Source of the DNA: Corythucha ciliata
Lineage: Eukaryota; Arthropoda; Insecta; Hemiptera; Tingidae
Assembly: GCA_038030265.1 (NCBI GenBank)
Contig: CM075937.1
Span: 35,816,198 to 35,880,197 of the forward strand
DNA length: 64,000 nt
Reading direction: 5' to 3'
The translations under genes and the position numbers were made by a program. Below are positions 11,351 to 22,800 of this stretch, piece after piece; position 1 is the first letter of the stretch; every line of letters starts with the position of its first letter. The notes under the pieces were generated by a model. That model made no database searches and was not told where the DNA came from. It saw nothing but the letters and a program-made list of their open reading frames with translations.

Positions 11351-13738
11351 ATGGCGTCGTTGTCTTCTAAAAAACTTCTTTACTTCACCGGGGGTGGAGG
11401 TGTTTTGACGATCATCGGTCTCTATCTTGGATGGTCGGGATTTCCATTTCTAATAAATAGCCGCATCAGACAGGTATGAAAACCCGAGTTCCTGGAAAGA
11501 AAGATAGAAATGAGAGCGAATCGACAAACAAATCGAATGACTATGCAAGGACAGCCACTTTTTTTTTTTTTTTTATGTGACGTCCATTACCGGCATAGCG
11601 AACAATAAAACAATAATTATTTTTGTGTGTTTTTTTTTTAAATAGGAAATTATTTTACTGAACGGATCCGATGCTTTGAAGAGATTCGAAAAAACCCCGT
11701 TTCCTCTCGAATTCAAAGTGTATTTGTTTAACGTGACGAATCCGGATGAAGTAATGAGTGGAGGACGGCCTGATGTGGACGAAGTGGGACCTTACGTTTA
11801 CGAGTAAGCTGACGATTTTTCATTGATAAAGCGGGAAAGGAGAGACGTTGTCGTGAACATGATGTTTGCTTGAATTTTCAGCTTGTACAAAGAAAAAAAG
11901 GATTTGAAGATGTTCGATGATAACGAATTTATACTTTACAAATTAACGAATAAGTATTTTTTCAACGAAAAGAAATCATTCCCAAGGAAGGAATCAGACG
12001 TTGTTACGTTAATTAACGTCCCCCTTATAGTAAGACATACTATTTCTCTCTCATTATGTAATTCTCTTGACAAGAAAATTGCCACGTTGAGGTCCAAATT
12101 TTCCAATTTATTCTTTTCAGGGAGCGGCCGAGATGATCAAACGAATTTTCCCCTTCGGCCTGGCTTTCGTTAACACCGCAGTTCCTTATCTGTTCCCGAA
12201 TATCACCGATATTTTTCTAACGGCCTCCGCTGGCGAATTTCTATTCCAAGGCTACAACATGCCATGTAACTACTCGTCTGGCCCGGCTATGCCCATTTGT
12301 AATGGCATTAAAGGCCGCGCACCTCCTGTCATATGGCAAGAAGAAGGCAGCAAGGATTATAAATTCTCTTTTTTCCATCATGTAAATATAAATTCTTCCC
12401 GTTCCGGAACATTTAAGTAAAATGGAGACTGCTCACTGTAGACCTCGAATATAACATATTCATCTTTCGCCATTTCGCAGAAAAATAACACTTTCGAGGG
12501 GCCGTTCAAAGTGAACACAGGCGCGAAAGACGTCTATTCGCTGGGTAAAATACAAGAGTACAACGGATTTGACCGGATAAGTGTTTGGGGCATGGATACA
12601 AGTTGCTCACGACTGCGAGGGACCGACAGTACAATTTTCCCACCCGTTAAAGACAACTCCCAGGAGGATATTTACATCCTGTCTCCCGACCTATGCTTGT
12701 ATGGTAAAAACTATTCCCAGACCACTTTTCTGGATCAAACTCGAAGAATTTTCTTTCCTCCCGTCAAGATCTTTGAAAGCGCGTTTTGACAAGGTGACAA
12801 CTGTGAATCACCTACGCTTGTTCAAATACAGCGGAGATCCGAAAAATTTTGCCGACGAGAAAGAAGTGCCAGAGAACGCCTGTCGGTGCTATGTCGACGA
12901 GGAAACAAAAGAGAGACAGTGTTTGAAAAAGGGAGTAATCGACGCGTCGAATTGCATGGGCGGGGTCCCTGTCGTCGCTTCGAATCCTCACTTGCTTGGG
13001 GCTCATCCGGAGTATACGAGTTTCGCTCGTGGTCTGCATCCGAACGAGTCGACTCACGAGACGTTCGTTCTTCTTGAACCGGTAAAGGACTTACTGTTAT
13101 TTGCCTGAATTGAAAAAATTTAGAATATATTATTTAATTAATTTTGTTAACAGATTACTGGAATCCCATATGAAGGAAGGAAACGAGTCCAATTGAATCT
13201 GATGCTACAAAATCTCAAAGAAATTGAAATTCTGGATGGAGTCTCTGAAGGTCTTTTTCCTGTACTCTGGGTCGAAGAGGTATCTACCCCCTCCCACTCT
13301 TCCTTCTCACAACTCACTACACTTTATACTAAAATAATAGTCAAGTTCTTACAATCGTTTTCATCCTTTCCCCAGGGAATGAAACTCGAAGGCGAAGCTC
13401 TCGCTCAATTGACTCGACTATTTCTCACCGTCAGGATTTTGAACGTGGCTCGTTGGGTCATTGTCGGCATCGGTGTAGCGATTCTTCTCTTTTCCGTTTT
13501 TCTCTACTGCAAATTGAAGCGTCTCTTCTGTTTCGCCTACTGGGGCAATGAAATCGTGCCTATGACCGATGAGGCTATCGCGAGTGCTCAGGCTCAACAA
13601 AAACGGGCCGCCGACAATGAAGCAAAGTGGTCGCCCGAACACAAGATGTCCATTTTCGCGATTCCTCCACTTTCGTCTGGACAAGACGAAAGGTTTTCAA
13701 GTAAAATGACAGGTCAAGATAACATCGCCGTTTACTGA
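11351..13738 (+). CDS. CD36/scavenger receptor class B family membrane protein
   Basis: Eight exons join in frame: 11351-11473, 11646-11803, 11882-12029, 12121-12381, 12481-12698, 12769-13081, 13154-13279, 13376-13738, giving 569 residues. The family is two-pass, with a large extracellular ligand-binding loop for lipids, lipoproteins or hydrophobic odorants. Visible features: N-terminal membrane segment (about residues 9-35), YLFNVTNPDEV and VDEVGPYVY in exon 2, C-x-x-x-x-GTD and SPDLC in exon 5, a Cys-rich part (ENACRC...QCLKKG...NCMGGVPVV) in exon 6, LPVLW-like FPVLWVEE in exon 7, and a C-terminal membrane segment (about 476-494) with a short cytoplasmic tail. The length is a little above the usual 470-550. 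The start is chosen because a short cytoplasmic tip and membrane segment follow and a stop lies just upstream. At exon 5 the donor at 12699 fits the family better than one at 12704. SR-B, emp-like and SNMP subtypes cannot be separated by eye. Confidence 0.93.
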
Positions 13739-14279
13739 CATTAGTCACAGTTTATTGTTTTTCAATTTTTTTTTTTTTTACAAGAAATTGTTAGAATTTT
13801 TCATTATTTTTATAAACTACGGACATTCATTCACAAGAATCACAAATCAATTTGCCAGCAGCAAACGTTTTATAACTTATCGATTACAGATTCACGAAAA
13901 TGAGAAGAAATTTATGTTTCTGTATCCCAGCCTCCCCAACGTTTGTGTAGGACTTCAAATCTAAAAGAAAAATCCATATCTGCATTGCGAGGAACTTCGA
14001 AAATTTTAAAATCTTTCGACAAATAAGCGGGAAGATGGCTCTTGGTAGTTTGTGGTACAGTTCGTATAGAATCTGTTTCCCCCCAGGCTCATACTATTTG
14101 ATTCAAAAACTGCTTTTGCCTAGAAAACATGAAATGATCCACGCAGATCATATAGTTTCATTGCCCTTGGAACTTTCCCCTTTCCTTAATCTCAATAGTT
14201 GTCCCTGACAACGAAAATTCAGCAGTGAAATCCATTAGTTCGAGTCAAATGTCAAATACTGCTAAATGAGCCCGAGTCT
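13739..14279. other. 3' flank of the CD36-family gene
   Basis: T-rich sequence follows the stop and probably includes the 3' UTR. No canonical AATAAA was seen close to the stop, and no other gene is visible. Confidence 0.45.
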
Positions 14280-15560
14280 CGTGACGTGATGTTGAGACCA
14301 TCCGAAGTGGTCAACATCCCTCCACGCTCCTTAGGCCTTTTCTCTACCATTTGATCTCCCCTACCTCATGTCAGCCTACTTGACCGGCCTGCCAGTGACA
14401 ATTTGGCACGGAAAGCCAAGCTCCAGAGTCCCTCATGGGCTGGACGCCAGTCCTTTGCGCCCCAGCCAGGAGCGTGAGAAGACCAGGGAGTCGGCCATAC
14501 GCCCGCCGGTATCGTACAAGAGCCGAGCCTTCTGGTGGGCCCCTTTCCCCCCATACCACCCACAACAGATCCCCGTGGAGCCTGCAGCGACGAAGTACGT
14601 GGTCGGCGGTTTCCTCCTAGACTCCACAAGGGCATGTTGGAGAGTTCCGCCGCCGGAAAAACCAAAACAAGCCAATCCCCGTACGGATAGACGTGGCGGC
14701 CATGCTCACGTGTGAACCACTTGGCCGCCACCACTATAATTGTTCGCGCTGCTGAGGTGTGGATGCTACACCCTGTGTGACTGCTGCCGCACCCACACGC
14801 ATAGGTGTCCTTTCGGGGCCAGAGAATGATTTATCCCTCTTTCTGGTCTTGAGCCGGACGGATCCCTTGCCGAATATGATGTGGACGACGTTGATGCTTT
14901 CTTCATCATTAAGAGCCACCGTACCTTGTGACACGCGCTTCGACAGCAAATTCCACTGTCCGAAATTTGACACTTTATTTTGGCGCACTATAGGAACAAA
15001 GTACTTCATTTTCCTACTAATAATGCAACCCCCTCCCTGGGCTTAGGCTGGTCGCTCCCCTCTACCACCTTCAACCTTGCTTTCTCCCAGGGTGCAATAT
15101 TCCCAACGGGAGACCTGATCAGCGATATCTTCTCGTCTCCAGAGCCCACTGTCGTGGGACTGACAGGTTCGGATTCAGTTTCACGTCCCATCTGTAGGTG
15201 CTCCTCACCCTGCGCACACCACCGCTCCTACGGGCTGAACTATCGCCATGAATATAGTATACAACTATAGCCATGAAGAAAGTCTCCCTCGTCGTATTCG
15301 TAGCACCGAAATGAGCAGGATGAGGAATATTGAGATCAACCTGTTCCAGGGTCTTGAATCCCGGGCTTGTCGATGTACCGATGTAATCGATGTAACCATG
15401 TCGCGTTTCCCACAGCGGGAAGGCTGGAGGTCAGAGTTCGAGTGGATGGCTATCTGCACTATAATGCCGTTATTTAGAGGCACCGCGAGATACAGGTGTC
15501 AACACACGACCACCCCATCAATCCGATTGGTCCGCAGTTATTGATGAGATTTTGAAGGCA
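14280..15560. other. GC-richer block with weak coding character, possibly a mobile-element relic
   Basis: The block is clearly more GC-rich than its surroundings and carries overlapping open frames on both strands (for example 14366-14734, 15009-14734 and 15191-15006 on the minus strand). The minus-strand piece from 15009 (KYFVPIVRQNKVSNFGQW...) looks more protein-like than the others, but I do not recognise a family. No repeats or inverted ends were found. It could be a decayed transposon open frame between two convergent genes. Confidence 0.3.
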
Positions 15561-15716
15561 AAATTCATGATTTTACCTAAAATGTTGAGTTTCTGGGATG
15601 GAATTGCTATTTCTTGGTTCATGGTGGACAGTTCAGCAGCTGTTCAAAAGTTCTGTGATTCACTACCTATATCGGCTGTGGTGGTGTTGTGGAGCGGGGT
15701 CACGGTCACCGGTCTG

Positions 15717-16085
15717 TTAGTAATTCAATCCGCTTCTGTGAACATGAAATCCGAGATTTTCACAACAGTTTCTGCTACAGCTCTCCTCCCCACTAAGAAA
15801 TGGAAAGTTTCCCGGTCGAAAACAGACAGTTGTCGGGCTAATGCGATAGTCAAGTTTAAAATACGTTAGGTTAGTGGTGGTGGTGGTATAATACTTCAAC
15901 CGTTCTAGCCCGGCTGACCTCAAGTTTTCTTGCCGAGCGAGCACAACACCCATGAACGATTTCATCAATTCGAAAAACTCCCTTTTGGCTTGGACAGTAC
16001 CCCTGAAGTTTTTCAGCGAGAGAACATGCAAATTTTCGGGAACTTCCAGGGTCTTTAGATACACTTCATTGGTGCCATGTTTTTC
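15717..16085 (-). other. Unidentified open frame, protein-like
   Basis: The frame is open from about 16085 and includes VYLKTLEVPENLHVLSLKNF and an Ala/Leu/Lys-rich helix (REFFELMKSFMGVVLARQEN). After a Thr run (ACC repeats at about 15880-15895) the sequence loses protein character. There is no recognisable family, no good splice borders and no poly(A) context. With the block at 14280-15560 it may be part of one broken mobile element. Confidence 0.25.
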
Positions 16086-16830
16086 GGAGACAATTTAAAA
16101 CTGAAGACAATCACGATTTTGTTTTTATTCATTCTTTATTTTCAAGAATCTCTCGCTTTTAGAATTTCTACAATGAAAAACAGACTTTCCTATTCATATT
16201 ATTGTTGTGTACAAAAAATTCTAAATTGTAGGCTTTTTTGTTTGACGTAAAAAGAGAGCTTCAATTCAACTCGATCATAAGCCAAGGGGATAATAATTAT
16301 TTTATATTTACAAAATTATATACAATACGTTTTTTTTGATTAATCAGTCTATGGAAAAAGTAAAACTAAAATAAAAAGATATGTTTTATTGGCTTTTATA
16401 AGCGAACAAATACACGACTAGACCTCTTTTTAATTTGTTTATTCTTGACGCACACGAAAATTTTAGAACTGGAAGACCTCTCTCCCCCTCTAGAGGTTTT
16501 ATTCTTGGTCGGAATTGTTTTGTTTCTAATAAAAATGGACGCCATTTTTAAGCCTTTTTAAGTGATATGCAGAACAGCTACCTACCTACTTTCTTTTGAT
16601 TTAAATGCAGCATAAAATTGGAACACATGGTAACGATTTGCAGTACATCGATTATCTAGGTACAAATAAATTATTTAAAAATTACACTGGACAGTTTTTA
16701 CATTTTTATATTACAAGAAATGATGGAAAAATTTACAAAATGTAGGCCATTTGTGGAACAAAAAAGCCATCGATAATTTTTAAAAAATGGATAATAGGAA
16801 CGATTGTCTTTATTTTCTCTCTCTCTCTGT
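16086..16830 (-). other. Presumed 3' UTR and flank of the Robo gene
   Basis: AT-rich DNA follows the Robo stop codon on the minus strand. Several AATAAA-type signals occur on the minus strand (TTTATT on the plus strand, near 16125, 16137, 16386, 16438 and 16498). Which one is used cannot be told. No other gene is seen. Confidence 0.4.
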
Positions 16831-19800
16831 TCAACTGGCACATATTTCAGCGTTATTCGCTTCCGAGTATAAACAAGATGACTCGCTGCAAGAACAGCCT
16901 GTATCACTGGCGTGTGAGCTGCAGTCTTCGTTCCAACAGGGACCTCCATATTCATCTAAATGTTGGAAAAAAAAAATAAATAAAAAATGAGAAAATAGTT
17001 TGGCAAGGTTCAAGGCCTGGTGCTTGGGCGGAGGAGGGAAACCTACACTCGTTCTGACGATAAATCTTTGGATTGAGCGTGGACTGAACGCATTTATCGT
17101 GGGATTGTGTGTACAGTTCGTCACTGAAAAACGCATTAATTTGTCATTTTAGTTTTTAATTTGAAAAAAAAAAAAATAGACAAGTTAATTAAAATTGTGG
17201 CAGAAGAACATACTTTATGGGTTGTTTGTACAAAAGCGAAGCGTTTTCATCGTGACTGTTCTGTCCTGTGGGGCACCTATGGTATGGGCACGATGATCCT
17301 CCTGAACTGTTACTGCTGTGAGAATTATTGTAACGAGGGATCTGTGAACAGATTTTGGTTTTAATTCTTTGTGAAGTCGTATTTCTTTTTAAAATACTCA
17401 CGGGCGGTGGTTTTTGCGCCGGCGGAGGGTAGTGTTTACTTCGTGCCGATGCCGGAGGCTCCGAGTTCACGGAACCGTTGGAATCGAGCCAAGCCGCCGG
17501 CGAATAGTTGCGAGTTGGTGGCATCGGCGGACACCTTCGATTGACTTGGGGACTGACACAGGAGTCCTGAATCCAAAGTTGGTATTTTATAGAATAAGTA
17601 AACATAAAGGATGTAGCAGTACTAAATATTGAAAAAGTGACGCGATTTTACCTGATTAACCGAACGTGACGTTCTGTGATGTGGCGGCGGATGATCTGGT
17701 GGTGGTGGTAAGAATTCCGACCAATTGGAATTAGCCACATTCCCCGCACTGTTGAACATCTTGTTCGAAACATGCTGTTGCTGGGGCACAGTGGTTCCTG
17801 ACTGGCCAATGAGGTATCCTCCGTTACAGTGGTAACTTGTTTTTATTTCTTCACCGGCAGAATTGAATTCTACTTTTAGAGAAAACAATATCAAATTTGG
17901 TGCGTTTGATGAAAACGGGAATGGGAGGGTTTACCGTAATACATGCCCGAGTCGCTATTAGTTTGAAGATGCACAGACGGTTCTTCTTCTATTTTAGTCT
18001 CCGACATGGGAGCCACTTCCTAAAAATAGAATTGAAAGATATGATGTCACGCAGTGGTCGTGAAAAACTGAGCGTGGTTGACTACGAGACTACTCACCGG
18101 AGGTCTTCTATTGAGCAAAGTCGTGGTTGCGTACGGCGTAGGTTGATCTTTTCGGCCATAACAAAATGTTGTCAAACCACGGGTATCCACTTCAGCATAG
18201 TCACCTTGAGCGGAGATCGCTGTTTCTTTTCCCCATCCACCTCGATCGATCCATAACGTGTCCTTGCCATTTGCGTGTAGCAAAGAGACTTCGTTTCCAC
18301 TAACTGAAATTTCTCCAAATGTCAAGTCGAGAACAGCGCTATATTTACAATGAATCAATACCTGATAAATGGCCAAGTTCCTTGGTCAGTTGCCGCTTCC
18401 TAAAAACTATCGCCGCGATACAAGTAATACCCAATGCCAGGGCAGACCCGGCAGTTACTACCAGGAGCCAAGTTGGAGTCGACGAGCCGGCGTACACACG
18501 CGGTCTTTGCAACGACTGAGCCATGACCAATGGGGCGTCCGGTGTATAGGGGCCTAGGCCTGCTATTGTGTATCCGCAGACTCGTACCGAGTAGCCGACA
18601 ATGGGCGACAGACCGGCGAGGAGTAACGACGCAGTTGACGTGTTGAGTATAGTTTCACTGAGGCTCGAATTACTTTTCAAGACAACTCGATATCCGAGAA
18701 GGACGCCGTTCAAGTGTTGGGGTGGAGGGGGTGACCAGCGGAGGAACACCGCTGTGTTGTTAACGACGTCGCAGACTAGAGTCGTTGGGGCGGCTGATGG
18801 CACTGTGAATGCAACGAAATTGAAAATATATAATACTTCCTTGCAGGGCATAACAACTGACACCACACGCTTTAGTTGCATTAAACAGTTTTGGCGATTA
18901 ATACCCTTCACATGAAAGAGTTCCTTCTTACGCTTAACTAAGTTTTTTGTTAATATTAAGCGCTAATATAACCAAAATTGGTCCCAACTTTTAACATAAT
19001 AAATTTCAACTCACCATCTTCTAATGTTTGAACGATTTTAGAATTCGATGGTTGCCCTTCAACGCTTTTGAAAAACGGCACAAGAAAAAACTCGTATTTT
19101 GCGAATTTTTTCAAATTAGAAACCGTATATTGAGTTGCTCCAGCGTTCATCACAGTCAACATATTGTACATATGAGATCCTCCAGACAATTCTCGAAATC
19201 GCACGTAAACCCCTTCAAGATATTCCTCACTAGTCAGCACCTGTTGACGAAAATTAATAGTAAAACATGCTCTAATGACTGGGGACGTGGCGTCCTTTAC
19301 CTCCCAAGTGACTCGGACGCTAATAGAGGACGTCGCGACCAGCTCCATCAACGCTAGAACTTTCGTGCCGAGGCGCGTCCTCGCTTCGTCCAGCTGCTGC
19401 GGTGGGACGGCTCGAGAGTCTTTGCTCAACGTCCGACCCTCGGCAGAAACGTTGCTCGGTACGGAGAGACCAAACGAATTTTCCGCTCGGACTATGAAGA
19501 TATACCTCGTGTCTGGTTTAAGGTCCTTAATCTGAAAAATAATTTTAAAAAGCTCGCGTGAGTTTTCTCAGCTACTGTCATCACTTTTGAACAGAAATCG
19601 CTTACCACAATCGAGTGACCGTTGACACGGTGGGCAGCCACGACCCAACCAGTTTGTAAATCGGGACTGTAATACTCGACAGTGTATCCTATCAGTGTCG
19701 TAGAGCCGGGCGGTGGGTCCCAAGCGACGGTCAATGAGTTCTGTGAAGCGTCCAAAAGGCGAGGAGAAGACGGCGGCCTGGGAAAATTACTCGGGTCTGG

Positions 19801-22800
19801 ACTTCTGTGCAGTTCAGCTCCTGGACTCTGTTCCACTGAAAGCGATCCGGACCAGGAACTTTCACCGGACTCAGACACACCGGTGCACGTGTATAAACCC
19901 GAGTCGGAAGTTGCCAGATCTGTAATTCAAAGGGTAGCAGAATGAGTCATATTTTTTTGAAAGTTTTACTTTATCGAGGAAATATCCCTAGCAAAAACTG
20001 CAAAAACAGTAAAGTGGAAAGTTATACAGAAAGGGAGTGAGATGTGTGTTGTTATACAATGCGGCTTATAAGAGGGTCTCGAGTGGCGATATTGAGTTAT
20101 GTTTGTACTTACTTACTTCGACTTAAGTGCGAAACTACGACTAGAGGGGAGTAGGGAAGGGATAAACCAAGGAAAACTTCCCTTTTCCTCCTTCTAAAAC
20201 ATATTTTATAAGTTGTGAATAACTGTGTCGCGGAAAAATTCATAAGGCCCGATGCTGTATTAGCATAATGAGAAAAAAAAATGGAGGGACTTTCAAGATA
20301 ATTCCTCTTTTTTACTTGTTTTTCATCGTTTTAGTAACCCCCTCCTGTCCAACCCTACGGAATTCTTCATCGCAGACCCTAGGGCAAAAGTAAATACACA
20401 AAGAATACCCCACCCCCCCACCCCTTTACTTTCCCAGTAAGTAAAGACACAGTCAGTTCCACACAGCGCTGCAACTTGGCAAAGAAGACAGAGAAGGGAA
20501 ATCCCCCCAGGATTCAATTACTAAGGAAATGCGTGGGTAGAGAAGGGTTTAAAGGGAGAAAAAGGAAGGCTCTTAAAAGAAAATTTTATTCGGTTCTAAG
20601 TCTTGCCTAATCTAGAAAAATAAGGCTGAGCAATAAGATGCCGGTGATTGTGAACGGAGAGGATATATATTGGTGGTTTCATTTCTCTTCGGATTGAACA
20701 AAAACGGAGTAATTAGTATACGACGCCATTATCCTCTACGCGCTAAGACCTTAACAATTGTTTGATAACTATTGAAAAAGCCTTAATTAAATAATTGCAA
20801 GTATATAGATTAACATGAATTTAGCGAATTTAGGAAATGAATGGAACCCTGAAGACTTTTCTCCTAATTGGTCATCGACGAGTCAAAAGCAACGGCGTAG
20901 CCATGTCGGTGCAAGCTGCTCTCAAAACAAGCTTTCAGAAACCGTCAATTGGCCCCTTCAAACTGGCTTAACTCCGATTTAATTTTAATGCTAATTAGCC
21001 AGTTTCTTTTAGTATAAGGCCAAGTTCTACGTGAACGAGAGTCATTTGATTTCAGTGATTTGGCGGTTCAACCGTGTTGATAGTCGTGAAACGCCTGATG
21101 TGCCGTATCTCAGCTATCTGTACGTTTCTTGTGAGTGGATGACAGCGCGCTATCACTATTTTGTTCGAGCAACTAAGTCAAAAGTTCGAAACACATGAAA
21201 ATATCCCGCCCCGCTAAAAATGCTAAACCCGTTTTAGCCGCTGCAATTAAGCGGGGGAGTTTTTGTGGTTAGAGCTTTTGAGGTTAGATCTTCTTGTGGT
21301 TAGAGCTTTTTGTTGCTTCTTAAGATTGCAGCTTTCGGCATTTGGTCTTGGGTCTTGGTCTTTCAAGGGTTCAAGTTTTTGTGGTTTAATTTCTTTGTGG
21401 CTTGATCTTTTTGTGGCCAGGGCGTCTCACAGTTATAGCTTTTTATGATTCGAGTTTTTTTTGTGAATAAAGCACGATGTGGTCAGTGCATTTTGCTGCT
21501 TCAGCTTAATCTTGTCGTAAGCGTTGTTTAAGCTTTTTGGAGTAAGTGCTTTTTGAGGAGAGAGCTTTTAAGGTTAAAGCTTCTTTGTGTTTAGAGCTTT
21601 CAGTGCATTTCATTCATGTCAAAATTCATAATTGGTCTCGTTGGGCGTTTTTGTTGTTTTGAACAAAAGTGTTTTTTAGTTCAATCTTTTCATTGTTAAA
21701 CGTTTATGTGGTCTTTTTGTGGTTTCAGCTTTTTGTGGTTGGAGCTTTAGGGGTTCGAGGTTTTTTGTGCTTGGAGCATATTTTGGTTAAGAAATTTTTG
21801 TGGTTGGAGCTTCTTGTAATTGGAGTTGTTCGAGCTCAAGAGCACGTCCTTCGCGAGTGCCCTACAAGACGACACGAGGATGACTCGTATTGAGTATCAT
21901 CTCAAGTCCAATGTCCCACTTTTTTCCTTTTTGTCCGTCCAGATTTTGGACTCTGAATCTTTTGCCCCGATTTTGTCAAATTTCGAGTTGGCAACCCTCG
22001 AAGCCTGGCATAAATAGCCACAAAATTACATCACTTGGAGCTAAAAAATATGCAAAATTGCTAGTTTCGGGTCTAAATACCCGCAAAATTGTTCGTTTCT
22101 GGTCTATATTTTCGCGAAATAGTAGGTTTATTTATGCAAACTCTAGCGATCAATATTATTGTGAGTTTGCGATTTTTGGCCTCAGTTTCAACGAAATGAC
22201 GCGTTTCCTCGCTGATCATCCTTGAAATTTTAAGTTCTGGGTCTTAATTTAACAAAAATGCAAGTTCAGGGCCTTCATTGAAACAAAATTGCAAGTTTGG
22301 GGACCTATTTTGTGGTGGCGAATCCAGCCGGCCCCAATAGCGCTAAAATTCTGACGAATTGACGAATACCCACGAAATTGGAAGACATGAGTGACCCATC
22401 GGCAACCACTGGACCTGCCCATTCAACGCAATGTACAATCCCCCCCCCCATCCATTACTGTATAACTATCCGACGCGTTCACTGTAGATACTCAAATATG
22501 CTAGAGGGGCACACGAGAATGCGAAAAGCTGCCCATCCATTTGTCTTGAGCCATATCTACGCCCATGAACTATCGGTAATAGAAACCGACGAAATCGAGA
22601 GATGGAACTGTCGTAGTTTAGATACTGCATGCATAACAATACTATGCCAACCCGTTAAAATATGCAATCTGACACGAAAAATGCCTACCATCGATCTGTA
22701 AAGTTCCGTTGACAAACATGGTGATCCGATTTTTACTTCCAAGAGGACTTCCATTTTTGAACCATTTGACTCTGGGCCTCGGATCTCCTGTAGCCTGACA

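Noticed and set aside
12581..12768. N-terminal part of the 175-codon frame overlapping CD36-family exons 5 and 6
   Set aside because: It is the wrong frame of exon 5 plus intron sequence; only the part from 12769 is real exon.
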